A DNA stretch of 33,685 nt from Cytidiella melzeri (taxonomy: Eukaryota; Basidiomycota; Agaricomycetes; Polyporales; Irpicaceae): NCBI GenBank assembly GCA_022592445.1, contig JABYQR010000443.1, positions 1-33,685 on the forward strand, read 5' to 3'. Positions within the stretch are counted from its first letter, which is position 1; each line of letters opens with the position of its first letter. Position numbers and translations under genes: made by a program. This document shows, piece by piece, positions 22,777 to 33,287 of this stretch. The notes beneath the pieces are model-generated. The model was not told the DNA's origin. It made no database searches and saw nothing but the letters and a program-made list of their open reading frames with translations.

Positions 22777-24510
22777 TCACATGGAGGTAGAAGCTCCGTC
22801 TCCAGCAGGGACATTTTCGGAGGCCTGCTTCGCTCTTGACTTCGCGCTGGGACCCCTCTTCTTTCCCTTGTCCGAACGTTGCTTTCTGGGCTTTCTGCCA
22901 ACGAGGGGGGTATTGCTGACGGAGAAGACACCAGTCTGCGGCGACACGGTTGACGGTCCTGGTTCATTGAGCGGGGGCGATACCGGGCTAGAGGCGGATG
23001 AGGGGATACCTGCGGGTATGGCAGAGGAAGAATCGCCTGCCGGAGACTGGTTGCCGGGAGAAACGGTCGATGTCTCACCTGCTGTGCTACCTGAGGGCGA
23101 GCCACCAGTGAGGCTGCACTGTTGCTCCCATATTTCCAGCTCGTCTCGGGTGAACTTGCGAAAGTAGGTCGAGCCCGACGACCACGCGTTGTACAGAGTT
23201 TGTAGCTCGAGCCGAGAGCCAATGGTGCCGGGCGCAACGAATTGAGGGAGTGGCCAGTTCATGACGACAATACCATACTTGTCCGTGATGTGTTCCTTGA
23301 AGTTGTCGTAGAGCATCCGGCCGACCTTCTTCGGAAGAGCGATTTTGACTGTAATCGAGCATCAGACATTGTGATGGTACACCGTAGAACGTAACTCACC
23401 GAGCTCGTTGTATATGAGCTTGCTAGTCTTGCTCTTCAGTTGCATGAGCTCGTTATGGTACGTGTTGGCAGTTCCTAACAAATGAGGTGAGCGCTATGAT
23501 CACACAACTAACGATGAGCGCAAAAACTCACCTTGCATACCGCTAAGACAAAAACACTCGAGCTTTCCGGCGAAGTCTGCAATAGACATGTTGTTTGTGA
23601 GCTGGAAGAACTCGTCGACACGATCTCCAGTTGTCCAGACTTGAGGGACGACGACTGATTGGCTGTCTGAGCGAACAGCCACCAACAGGATCTCTAATCC
23701 CGTGCGGTTATGAAGAGCCTCCATCTGTTGGCGTGCATTAGCCGTCGTATGTCTCATCTCATCCACGAGCACTTACCTGGCCCTGAACGCTTGCAAGTGT
23801 TGCTCGTGCGTCGTGAAACGCGTTCAGCGAGACATGATGTACAGCAGTCTTCTTCATGTCCTTGACCTCTGCGAGCCGTACCAGCTCGTCTTCAGTCGCT
23901 ACGGCTTGCTCCTCCTTGGACATCGCCTTCCAAACGTCGCGAATATCCGTGATCAAGTCGTTGACCTTTGGCCGAGGAACACCGAGAGGGAGGGCTGGGT
24001 ACAGGACCATCAGTATCAAAGCGCGGCGTATCATCCACACTAGAGAAACACGTACCGTCATTCCTCAGTTTCATCTCCTTAGACACGAACGCGTTCCAGC
24101 GACTTGTCTGACGCGTGTGCTTCTTGTTACCGGACTGTTGGAGAGGCGTTCATACCAGTATTTGACACTGTTGGTGCCAAGTCCTCAAACAAAGGCCTCT
24201 GCAAGTTTCCACACTTGTAATAACGCGTCGTCGAGCTTCTTGTTGGCAAATTCATTCTTGCTCTTCCTTTGGTCGGAGGTGTCTTCTTTTCTGCGGAGTC
24301 AAAGACTTAGTCTGCGTTTTTTGTACCTTGGTTCTGTAACGCCAGGGGACGCGAGGCTTCGAGGCAAGTATGGTCGGGTACCTTTGAAGTACCGCTGGGC
24401 TTTTGAGACGACACACCATAGCGTGACGGTGTTCCACGCGCCAAGGGGAGGTTTGAAAGCACACCACGAGACACGCGCTGGCTAAGGTTTTTGCTGGCCT
24501 GCCCCTCCAT
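22777..24510 (-). CDS. Unrecognised multi-exon protein with Ser/Pro-rich tail; 5' end unresolved
   Basis: The 3' five introns splice cleanly on the minus strand. Exons are: ...-24191 (start unclear), 24134-24056, 23994-23777, 23724-23532, 23474-23400, 23348-22777. Internal segments include TSRWNAFVSKEMKLRND, DLITDIRDVWKAMSKEEQ, NAFHDARATLASVQGQMEA, RVDEFFQLTNNMSIADF and MLYDNFKEHITDKYGIVVMN. The last about 130 residues are low-complexity Ser, Pro and Gly, ending in a basic KPRKQRSDKGKKRGPSAKSR patch that could be a nuclear localisation signal. The region upstream encodes NEFANKKLDDALLQVW (joined by a 56-nt intron with a GTTTGA donor). An ATG at 24510 opens another exon, but I cannot join it in phase. 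The pattern recalls uncharacterised dispersed gene families of agaricomycetes; I assign no function. It may be a gene or a recently inactivated copy. Confidence 0.6.
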
Positions 24511-24597
24511 CACACTGGAAGTTTGCACAGTCAACGTGGTCACGTTTGCATTGCAGGGCTACCGAAAATCAACAACAGTAAGAATGAAGCCACGTAT

Positions 24598-26830
24598 GCT
24601 ATAGGAGAGGGAATGTATCTGCAATTTGAGAGGCATCAAGATCGAGCGTAGTTTCTGGCGCGCATCGCACGATCGGCGGGGGGTAGGCTGATCCAGCGCC
24701 ACAGCCATTTGGCCTCCATGACGGTGAGGATGGGCCCCATGACACAGATGAACTCGTTCTGAGTGTCGCACTGCAGGCGAGCGTCGTAAGCGTTGAGAAT
24801 GTACGTGTTGTCGTAGCCGAAGGAGTCGACCGAATTCGTCGATAATGCTGCCAAGGGAGGGACCAGTTCACGCGGCTGCACGAGGCGCTGCCAGGCTGAC
24901 CGACAGTACGTCGCCTTCGACGTTGCGATGCTTCATGTACTTGAGAGGTTGAGCGGTTGCGCCACCGACCTGATAGCAGATAGCTCAGTCATCAATTGCA
25001 TTACAATACAGTAACCGTAGTACTCACAAGCTCACATCACACTCTTCACTTTTGCACTGATGCTGATAGCTGTGCTGGCCTTGTTGTTGTCTTCTGAGTT
25101 GACATCCTCGACCAATGGACGTAGAGCGTTGGAACACTTTGCCTGCTTGGACAATGGCAGGAAGTGTTACAGGTCAGACAGTTTTGTTGTACAATGAGGT
25201 GCTCTTACATACCTGCACTGACCGAACTGGTGTCGTTGCGGCCGAGCGTGCGGGGGTTCCTATGGCCGAGCATGCGGGGGTTCCTATGGCTGAGCGTGCG
25301 GGGGTCACTGCGGCCAAGCATGCCCTGGCTGTCGGTGCTTGAGGCTGTACGAGAATGGGAGGAATGTCCACATAGATGAACTCAAGATTATTGAAGTGCG
25401 CTGTAAACACTTCGAAGTCTTCACTCAACTCTTTTGCTTCTGTGATGTTTTGACCCTGCACAATCATGTACTGTATGGCCTGGGCTAACATATCGAGATG
25501 CTTGAGCTCGGGATCCTCTTGACCATCATAGAACTGATGAACGTTGCTCCTGTGTACACCATCAGTTGTGCCAAACACACATATTGACTATATCACTCGC
25601 CATTTCATTCCAATCAACTCGTGGCCATTGTTCCCAAACAACATTGAATAATACTTCCCCTTGTCTGTCAGTAAGGAGGCGAGGGAGGGAAGCATCACAA
25701 GCCAACCTATGTGCTCGAGTTGTTGTGCGGGCGTAGAATCCCTCATGGCTCGTAACAACTGGCCGAGAGGCTGCAGTAGCTTTGCTTTGTAGTTGTTACA
25801 ACATAGAAATGCCATAGGGAATGCTGACCATCCTTTGCCGGTAGCGTACAGGGGCCAGCTTTGAGAGTGAGTTCAAGTCAGTGAGAACAGATCACCATTG
25901 ATACGACTTACCTCTCAGGCCTGTACACAGCATCTATCCGCAAACTACCCATCAAGAGAATCCTAAGATCTTCAGCTGGAGTTTTGGGCTAGGTGGACAA
26001 AGACGGAATGGCATAGTGTTTCTTGCGTAGTGTCGAGGTGGTGTGTAAACAAAGAGTGCATAGAGCGCCGTAGCAGATTCAGAGCTGGAATAAAGGTGAG
26101 TTGTGCTTTCGAGACTGGATGGATTGCTGTCACTTACTCAACTCGATTGCCTATTGCACTTTGAACCAACTTCGGCCTTGCAGTTGACATGACCACACAC
26201 CCCCTGTAGCTCTTCAACATTTTTTTTAAGCACTGCAAGTGATATGTACCTTTCAAAGAAATGGCAAAGACAAACACGTCGAAAGTCCGTAGTTCTTGGC
26301 AAGTACATAGGACCAGGCTTGCTTGTCTGGGTGAACAACAAATGGCACATCCCAAAGCACGAGGATTGCAGAGGGCTGTCAATAGGAATGTAGGAATGCA
26401 AGCTGTTGCGCAGAAGCATCTGGAAACAAATCAGCAGCTACAACGGCAGCTGCAAGGTAAGCACTTACATCGTCTGCTGCCACTACACAGCTGACACATT
26501 GTGTATTGGCAGGACTCGGTGAGACTTCTTGCAATGTGCTGGTCAAGAATTTCTTCTGACTTGAGCACAAACCTGAGACTGTTGTCCTTCCTGGTAGAGA
26601 GAAAGAAGAAGCGGAGTGGGAGGACGTTGCGATGGAGGGAGGCAACCTTGGGGTGCATGAGACATTCATCCATGCAATACAGGATGTTAGCCGGCAAGTA
26701 TCAGCTTTATGTCCCTTCTCAGAGCTGACTATTTATGCAGCTGGAAATGAGGCTGGGGGCGTAAGACGAAGACATAGACACAGACGTACATTCAATGGAT
26801 GTACCCTGCGCAGCCAGGACCAATAGTCGA
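24598..26830 (-). pseudogene. Decayed multi-exon gene, possibly mobile-element-associated
   Basis: On the minus strand several protein-like blocks occur in order but in different frames. They include ASLHRNVLPLRFFFLSTRK (about 26590), a leucine-rich block with SLFTHHLDTTQET (about 26050), RIDAVYRPES joined by a clean intron to WPLYATGKGWSAFPMAFLCC (about 25930-25800), LLTDKGKYYSMLFGNNGHEL (about 25640), EDFEVFTAHFNNLEFIYVDI (about 25400), and FGYDNTYILNAYDARLQ (about 24800). A one-base slip in a T run near 25982-25985 and frame breaks near 24890 and 25560 prevent one continuous model. Some breaks may be introns I could not place. I do not recognise the family. Its position next to a KDZ copy and a satellite suggests repeat-derived DNA. 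Confidence 0.4.
25240..25325. repeat. 24-bp coding minisatellite, about 3.6 copies
   Basis: Units start at 25240, 25264, 25288 and 25312 and share GGCCGAGCRTGCGGGGGTT. The period of 24 keeps the minus-strand frame and encodes an eight-residue repeat of the type SAIGTPAR. It lies at the end of the FEVFTAHFNNLEF block of the decayed gene. Confidence 0.85.
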
Positions 26831-27684
26831 TGAATCTGAGCTTAATGCTGCCGCAGATGGGATCACTCAGCCAGGTCTGGACGCTCCTATCACTGTGATC
26901 ACAGCTGAGACACTGGAATAATAGCATTAGCAAGGCTGGCAAGCGGCAAGTACAATTCCTGAAGATTGAATGAAATATTACTTTTTGAGCCAGATTTGTA
27001 AGTGAATTTGGTTCTGGTAGCAGCCTGAACAAGTAATTTTGTTGGGAATAGCTTCTTCAATGAGTAATGTATAGTAAGCTGATGGTTTTTCTTCACTGGA
27101 GCACACAATCATTCATGAAAGAGGAGGGACTGTGCTTTATTGTTTAAAGTGCAACAATGGGTGTGAGTACATAATTAGAACAAGCTTGTGGAGTAGAGCA
27201 TGGGGATAAAGATTGTTTGACATGCATCTTCTTCTTAATGGTGTTGAACTATGTGAAACAATCTAGATAAAATTTGGTAAACTGCAGGAGCAGGGTTACA
27301 AGTGATTATGTCATGAATAGCAAATTGAATAAATCATATAGCATGAAATAGTTACTTGCACCTGTGACTTTGTTACCAAAAAGAACCTCAGTCAACAACT
27401 CTGTTTCTGGTAAGGACCTTGCCAAGCCATCTGGTCATGAATATTGACTGTATTACGAACATTTTCTATTGGTGACACCATTGATAGGCAACTTGATCTG
27501 GGATAAAGTGACTGTACTACGAATGATAAGTCTGGTTGGGGGAAAATGAGCCATACATTGATGAGGGTAGTCACTAATGAATCTAGTGCAGTGTTCACTG
27601 CTGATGACAGAAAATTGCTTGCGTAAGAAATTAAGGGCTTGAGGGTGTCTTATCAGATCAATTGGTAGAACATGTTACATGTGT
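26831..27684. other. AT-richer gap before the satellite
   Basis: No supported gene. Base composition is clearly more AT-rich than the gene-dense part. A degenerate motif GACTGTAYTACGAA occurs twice (about 27446 and about 27510). Probably old repeat-derived sequence. Confidence 0.45.
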
Positions 27685-28590
27685 CCTGTTGATGTCTGCA
27701 CTGCCTCACCCCCATTGGAGCTGCCACAGGCTGTGTTTTGATTGTAACTCCTGCTTATAGAGCACCTGGTGGTTGTGAGACTGTATGGAAGAATCAAAGG
27801 CAGTGCTTTATGCTGATGCAACCACAACCTGTTGATGTCTGAACTGCTTCAGCCCCATTAGAACTGCCACAGGCTATGTTCTGATTTTAATCCCTCCTTA
27901 GAGAGCAACTCATGGTTGTGAAACTTTGTGCAACAATTCAATGCAGTGCCTGCTGCTGATGCAACCATGTCCTGTTGATGTCTGAGCTGCATCACCCCTA
28001 TTGCCACAGACTGTGTTCTGATTGTAACTCCTGTTTAGAGAGTAGTGTTTGTGAAACCTTGTGAACCAATCGAATACAGTGCTTGCTGCCAATACAACCA
28101 TGTACTGTTGATGTCTGAGCTGCATCACCCCTATTGGAACTGGTACAGTTGTAATTCCTGCTTAGAAAGTAGTGGTTGTGAAACTTTGTGGCCTAATTGA
28201 ATGCAGTGCTGGTGCTGGTGAAACCATGTCTAGCTGATGTCTGCATTGCCTCACCCCCATCAGAGGTGCCACAGGCTATGTTCTGATTGTAACTCCTGCT
28301 TATAGAGCAACTGGTGGTTGTGAAACTGTATGGAAGAATCAAAGGCAGTGCTCTATGGTGATGCAACCACCGCCTGTTGATGTCTGAACTGCCTCAGCCC
28401 TATCAGAACTGCCATAGGCTATGTTCTGATTTCCACTCCTCCTTAGAGAGCAACTAATGGTTGTAAAACTTTGCGCAACAATCTAATGCAGTGCTTGCTG
28501 CTGATGCAACCATGTACTGTTGATGTCTGAACTGCCTCACCCCCAATTGGAACTGCCACAGGCTGTGTTCTGATTGTAACTCCTGCTCCA
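27685..28590. repeat. 143-bp satellite array with higher-order pattern, about 6.5 units
   Basis: Units begin with YCTGTTGATGTCTG or a close variant at 27685, 27828, 27971, 28104, 28230, 28373 and 28516. Lengths are 143, 143, 133, 126, 143 and 143 bp, and the last unit is truncated. Units 1 and 5 share TGTATGGAAGAATCAAAGGC. Units 2 and 6 share a different middle part (TTAGAGAGCAACT, then GCAACAAT). Units 3 and 4 are shortened. The pattern is therefore A-B-C-D-A-B-A, indicating a later duplication of a multi-unit block. No protein is encoded. Confidence 0.85.
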
Positions 28591-29353
28591 TTGTCCAAGA
28601 ATGTAGGGGTTGAGAATTTGTAGTTAGCTTCCAAAGTACTAGTAATTCTTGCTCAGAGCCAATACTATGTGTGGCATGTCTTCTGATCGTATTCCTTGTT
28701 CAGAGAGCAAGCAATGTCTGTAGATTGCTGCACATGTACCTGACCAGAATTTGACATCATAGCAAGAGTGGAGTTTGAATCTCGGTCTGAGTGACCTTTT
28801 TCAGTAGACTGGCCATAATGTGCTCAATCCCACTTCAATTGACAGGATGTTTGTACCATGATTTTGCCACAAGATAGGACTATCCAATGGTGTATTATAT
28901 GTACAGATTTGTACCCATATTCACTCTGTAAAAATCAAAAACTGCATTTTGATTGCAAAAGTAATCTGATACAAAGTTATAAAGAGCTGATAACAAGGCC
29001 AGTGTGATGCCATCAGCTGTATTCATATTGTTTTGTTATTGACACTGTTACTGTCTGTATTCTGCCATCAAATTCCCACACTTTGGGGGACAAAAAGGTC
29101 ACATCTGACAAGGCATCAATGTGCTGGAGCACACTGGAACAATTCTTCTTCATTCTTCATGAATTGTAACACCATCAACATACTCTGTCTTTTCTCTCGT
29201 GAGACAGAGCTCACAGTGACTTGCCTCCCCAGCAGTCTTTCCCCCGCCCTCAATCTCATGTGACATGGCTTTCTTGCCAAGACCCCCAGCAGGCTGTCAG
29301 TTGCAGTTTCTATCAAGACCTTGGAGTTGCTGTATTGATTATGCCAAAGGAAG
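28591..29353. other. Gap between satellite and KDZ copy
   Basis: AT-rich sequence without a supported coding region. It may contain degraded 5' parts of the KDZ element, but I could not recognise its N-terminal half. Confidence 0.4.
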
Positions 29354-31140
29354 GTGTCTAATTGTGTGGAGGTGTTCACAAAGGTGTTGTGTGATTATTA
29401 CCAGGTCATAGTGCTGTGTATGCCCTATCACCAACATTTACGAGAAATCATAGGTGACTTGTTCAAGTGTACCTTTGCATCATCAGACATGTGGACAAGC
29501 TCATGCATGGGACTTTGGGATGGGATGGTCCAGACTGGAGGCCACGGAATGCATGTCAAGCATGCTGTCATGTGGTATGCGAAGCAGACTTAGATCCTCT
29601 TACGCCTGCTGATGTTCTACAGCTTGGAAACAAGCCCCCCCTCCGCTTCAGCCAACTGTATGCCATGGACGGCAACAACAGCTTGAAACAAATGGCAACC
29701 ACCGCTGACCGCACAGCTGCAGACACCCATGTACTGGACGACAGCATGTACTTCCTCTCTTGTCAGTTTGTTGACCAGTACACCAACGAGATCCATGGTT
29801 GAGAGGCCAAAGGCTTGGCAGTGAGGAAATAAGGCAAGGACGACATGTCAGACAATGAACGCGAGCCCAAGAAGCAAGCTCAAACGGTGGAAGGTGACCC
29901 CACCAATGGTCTAAGATGGCGCGAAGGCAGCCCCGCTCCTGCGGAGGCAGTTGATGGCATTGAAGCATCTGCTGAGTCTGCCAACCTTCGCAAGAAACTC
30001 CTGGCTCAGTGTGTTGACAATTGGAAGAGTGCGGCAAAGGAGGAGTCAAAGTGCATGTGGTTGATATTTGACGAGTTGGGCATCTTTGCCTCAGCATGTT
30101 GGCACGGCCTCGTGCTCTGAATTATAGACATGGTCAAGTCGGGTGAATTGTGAGTTTATTCACCTATCACTTGAGTCACGCCGCTGATCATCCGTTCAGA
30201 GCCAAGTATCCTCTTGCAACGGTGGTAAAGGTATTGGATACCATCGGGCAAGTCACTCTGGGAGGCTACAACATTGGTTGTGCTTTCCTTTCCACCATAC
30301 AACGGAGCTCTCTCGCACCAACATTTGCGGAGAAGAACAGCCACTTCTGCATCTGCACCTTCCACGTCTACAGTCACTGTCATACCTGCCGGATGCAGCT
30401 TCACCCCAACAACATCACTGGCGCTGGTTTCAAAGATCTCGAGACAATGGAGCGTATTTTTAGCGCCTCCAATCAGCTGGCATCAGTCAGCTGTTACGCC
30501 TCTCCCTACTGACGATGTCTCTTTTTAGAGGCGTACTTCAGACAATGGGATGAAGACAAGGCGCTGAATACTGGCACATTCATTCTCAACAACTATAAGC
30601 AAGCTACAGATGTCCTCGAGCACGACGGCGAGGTGCTTCGAGAAGCAATGGTGTCAATCAACATCACGGACACGGACACGGACAGCTTGGAGCAGGAAGA
30701 ACTTCGGTTCCTTGTGAGGATAGGTAACAAAGACAAGTATGGCATCCACACCGTTATCTACATCGAGCTTCTGCAGGAGCTCCGAGACCTGGAGCCGAAG
30801 AGAACACAAGCAAACACCAGGTTCTTACACTACACACCATCAGCGACTGAAGCCGGCACATCTAGCTACCACAAAGACCTCGCCTCTACTTGACAACTGG
30901 AGAGCAAGAGATGCCACACAAACAAACAGTACGAGTGCATCTGCTTGGACCTATGCGCACTTGAAGTCGAGATGGGGCTGACCGCCCGGTAGACACCTTC
31001 CATGCCACAGTACATGGACGCACTGCAGTACATCAAGGAGAGGAGGTATCACCACGCTCTCAACAAGCTGCAAAAGCTGGTGACCCAGTGGCTCTTTGAG
31101 TTGCACAAGCTCAACGTCGCACAAACCTGTCACAGATTTT
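29354..31140 (+). pseudogene. KDZ (Kyakuja-Dileera-Zisupton) transposase, broken copy
   Basis: KDZ transposases are DDE-type enzymes of fungal DNA transposons. Recognisable blocks in order: EVFTKVLCDYYQ and YHQHLREIIGDLF; then, in the next frame, VYLCIIRHVDKLMHGTLGWD, GPDWRPRNACQACCH, LRFSQLYAMDGNNSLKQ, DELGIFASACWHGLVL, KYPLATVVKVLDT, GGYNIGCAFLSTI, SASNQLASV, ILNNYKQATDVLE and KLVTQWLFELHKLNVAQT. Disruptions: a frame change near 29467, in-frame TGA 29800-29802, TAA 29830-29832, TGA 30118-30120, and frame breaks near 30510 and 30890. One intron (30150-30199, GTGAGT...CAG) still joins SGEL to AKYPL perfectly, so the copy decayed from a spliced gene. The N-terminal region is not visible. The 3' end stops where the retroelement begins. 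It is not expected to be active. Confidence 0.85.
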
Positions 31141-31188
31141 CAATGTTTCTACAAGACTTGCCTTACCAGGCAACGGTATTATTGGGAA

Positions 31189-31310
31189 TATTTAAGCGCC
31201 TGTCAAGCGCTTATCCAGCGCTTATCCGGCGTCTATTTAGGCGCTTATCCAGCGCTTATCAGGCGCCTATTCCGGCGCTTATTCTCAGTGCCTATCAATT
31301 GATGCGCTGA
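31189..31310 (+). repeat. Degenerate GCGCTTATCC repeats (GATAAG sites on the minus strand)
   Basis: About nine adjacent copies of a 10-13-bp unit. Four carry exact CTTATC (31210-31215, 31221-31226, 31244-31249, 31255-31260), i.e. GATAAG on the minus strand, the core of fungal GATA-factor sites. A second short repeat, CTGATGCGCTGATGCGC, follows twice. Confidence 0.65.
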
Positions 31311-31370
31311 TGCGCCTTCTGTCTCTGATGCGCTGATGCGCTCCTTTCCTTATATGTGTATCACATGATA

Positions 31371-31467
31371 GAACTCTCTGGAACCTTGTGGAACTTGCTG
31401 GAACTATGATGTCATAGTTTAGAACATTCCATTAGATGATGTCATAGTTCATAGAACCTTCTGGAAA
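31371..31467 (+). promoter_or_regulatory. Heat-shock-element-like arrays upstream of the LTR TATA box
   Basis: GAA occurs at exactly 10-bp steps at 31371, 31381, 31391 and 31401, with TTC-like triplets (CTC, TTG, TGC) midway. A two-unit GAAcaTTC lies at 31422-31429, and a perfect nGAAnnTTCnnGAAn at 31453-31467. ATGATGTCATAGTT is directly repeated at 31406-31419 and 31436-31449. The spacing matches the heat-shock-factor consensus; function is inferred. Confidence 0.6.
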
Positions 31468-31671
31468 AGTCTAGCCTTGTCTTAGAACAAGCTAGAACAA
31501 GTCTAGCCTTAGAGCTGGGTCATGGGGTCAGGTCATGGGGACAATTGCTATTGGTTGATTATTGAAGTGGCACCACTAGGGCATAGGGCATGCTTAGTAA
31601 GGTAGATTACTTCGCTTACTCATGTAGGTATTAGGGGTCTTAAGGTAGTACCTGGGGTCCTCCCCTTCATG

Positions 31672-31679
31672 TATATATA
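31672..31679 (+). promoter_or_regulatory. TATA box of the presumed LTR
   Basis: TATATATA followed by AG, about 205 bp downstream of the heat-shock-like sites and about 750 bp before the first ORF. This is the expected place for an LTR core promoter. Confidence 0.6.
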
Positions 31680-32068
31680 GAGGCACTCCTGAGAGCATAT
31701 CCCCTCAGTCTTATCCACTCTGTTGATAAAGGACTACCTTGTACTCTCCAGTACTTCGCTCACCACACCTCTTACTCTCTATATCTCTATCTCCCCCTCA
31801 AGTTAACCACTTATCTGGTGAGTGTAACCTTAACTGTTACATTTGGATAAGACTTCCCCTACTCCCTCACATCTTTGGACGTGCTGGAGGTCTCTTTCCC
31901 CTTTCTTCTAGGTCTTGTGCCTGTGCGTGGGCCCCTCTACAAACCCTCTAGAAATAGAGGTAGCTGGACCATAGGCTCTAAGTGGTAGTCGTGTCTAGGC
32001 CTTGCCTTGATGCGCACAACTTGAATCACCCTCTCGCCCGACGCTCCTAGAGCTGATCAGAGCAGGGG

Positions 32069-32083
32069 TTGGCATTATGCCAA
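32069..32083. repeat. Palindrome TTGGCATTATGCCAA near the presumed LTR end
   Basis: Seven-base arms around one central T. Together with the following CA at 32084-32085 it resembles an LTR 3' terminus. It is the basis for the LTR end estimate. Confidence 0.4.
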
Positions 32084-32381
32084 CATGATGAAAGTGTGCC
32101 TCCCCACAGGCGATAGTGGAGTCTGGTGTCAGACAGCTCGTTATAAGAGCTAGACAACAGGACTAGAAACCCATGAGTGCCTAGGCACGTAGATGGGTAA
32201 CTTGTTCTGGCCGGACTTAGGGTCAGTGTAATACTGATCCGCCAACCATTTGCCGCATGGGTGGAACCATGACGGAGATCCTTACACCACCGGACCTGGA
32301 GAGAGAGTCCAGGCCGACGCCGGCACTACCCCACGCACACACAGGACCTCTCCTTTATGGAGATTTTGTTCCGCACACCAC

Positions 32382-32397
32382 TGAGCTGACAAGCTCA
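32382..32397 (+). other. Hairpin with GACA loop before ORF1
   Basis: TGAGCT, loop GACA, AGCTCA: a perfect 6-bp stem. It ends 25 nt before the ORF1 ATG. Confidence 0.6.
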
Positions 32398-32422
32398 TCA
32401 CACTTTGTCACACACAGTCACC

Positions 32423-33202
32423 ATGCCTCTCTCCCGCTTCATCGCTGCTAGGTCTGGCCGCAAGGCCCCCTACTCTGTCCCTGTCCGCAACGAAGTCACT
32501 GGACTTCAAGAACGCCTCTCAGTCTCCAAGGAGACTCTTGACAAGTTCAAGGATGCTGGCAAGCCTCGCCGGCTCAAGTATCCCGACAACAAGCCTCTCA
32601 TCAAGAGGATCGACCTCGAGGAGCAGGCTCGCACCACCATCGAGCATGAGGAGAACCAGGATCGTATGAGACAGGTCTCTCACCTCATGTCTCAACTCAG
32701 CCTTCTCGACCGCATCGAGAAGCAGGAGAAGGAAAAGGCTGAAAAGCTTACCCTTCTCCAGCGTATTGAGGAGCGCAATCAACGCGCTTACATTCCCACT
32801 CCCACTCCGCTCCCCGCTTCTCTACACTTCCGTAAGACAAAGCTTATACTTCGTCAACAGGAATTCGAACCAATGGTCACGGCAGCTTGCCAACGGCTTG
32901 AGCCTGTGCTCAAGAAGTTGGATGCATCTTTCGCGAGTGGTGGGCAATCTTCTAGCCACCAGCTCAACACTCGTCGAGAAAAAGCACAGCTGCTGATCGG
33001 TCGTGTCTTCATGATCGAACAATGGTTCAAGGAGAATCACACGGACAAGATGTCGAATAGGGAATGGAGGATGCTAAAAAAGGACTTGAAGAGTTTAGGC
33101 AGGATTAGTTTTGTAGACATACATCGGAGATGGGGTTACATACTAGAATTGCTAGAAGGGCTGTTCGACATGAACGCCTTTGTATATGCGGAAATGGAAT
33201 AA
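32423..33202 (+). CDS. Retroelement ORF1, 259 residues, basic/coiled-coil, unrecognised
   Basis: Starts at ATG 32423 in good context (CACCATGC), stop TAA at 33200-33202. The N terminus is basic (SRFIAARSGRK). Residues about 65-128 are rich in Glu, Lys, Gln and Leu with heptad-like spacing (RIEKQEKEKAEKLTLLQRIE), predicting a coiled coil. The C-terminal third is helical and polar, with AQLLIGRVFMIEQWFKEN and RRWGYILELLEGLFDMNAF. No zinc knuckle, protease or nucleic-acid enzyme motif is visible. Position right after the LTR leader suggests a structural or accessory element protein (gag-like), but this is inference. The frame is intact, so the insertion may be young. Confidence 0.75.
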   Translation: MPLSRFIAARSGRKAPYSVPVRNEVTGLQERLSVSKETLDKFKDAGKPRRLKYPDNKPLIKRIDLEEQARTTIEHEENQDRMRQVSHLMSQLSLLDRIEKQEKEKAEKLTLLQRIEERNQRAYIPTPTPLPASLHFRKTKLILRQQEFEPMVTAACQRLEPVLKKLDASFASGGQSSSHQLNTRREKAQLLIGRVFMIEQWFKENHTDKMSNREWRMLKKDLKSLGRISFVDIHRRWGYILELLEGLFDMNAFVYAEME

Positions 33203-33210
33203 AATGTATG

Positions 33211-33222
33211 GGCTGACAAGCC
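33211..33222 (+). other. Hairpin with GACA loop just after ORF1
   Basis: GGCT, loop GACA, AGCC: a 4-bp stem beginning 8 nt after the ORF1 stop codon, possibly extended by a G-U pair. Confidence 0.5.
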
Positions 33223-33271
33223 TCATTTTACTCGGTGACAACTTCCTGAAAAGGATTTAATGTGTGAAAAC

Positions 33272-33287
33272 AACTCTGACAAGAGTT
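33272..33287 (+). other. Hairpin with GACA loop between ORF1 and ORF2
   Basis: AACTCT, loop GACA, AGAGTT: a perfect 6-bp stem. It is flanked by two copies of TGTGTGAAAA (about 33261 and 33291). Confidence 0.6.

Larger units (their letters stand above)
31177..32085 (+). repeat. Presumed 5' LTR
   Basis: About 0.9 kb. The left part (U3-like) carries GCGCTTATCC repeats, a CTGATGCGC double repeat, heat-shock-type GAA/TTC arrays and 14-bp direct repeats. A TATATATA box is at 31672-31679. The region beyond would be R-U5. Both boundaries are estimates because the second LTR lies outside the window. Confidence 0.45.

Noticed and set aside
27685..28590. CRISPR-like array
   Set aside because: The units are contiguous 126-143-bp tandem repeats without short spacers; this is eukaryotic satellite DNA.
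32086..32120. Retroelement primer binding site
   Set aside because: I looked for a TGG-starting match to a tRNA 3' end just after the presumed LTR and found none that I could defend.
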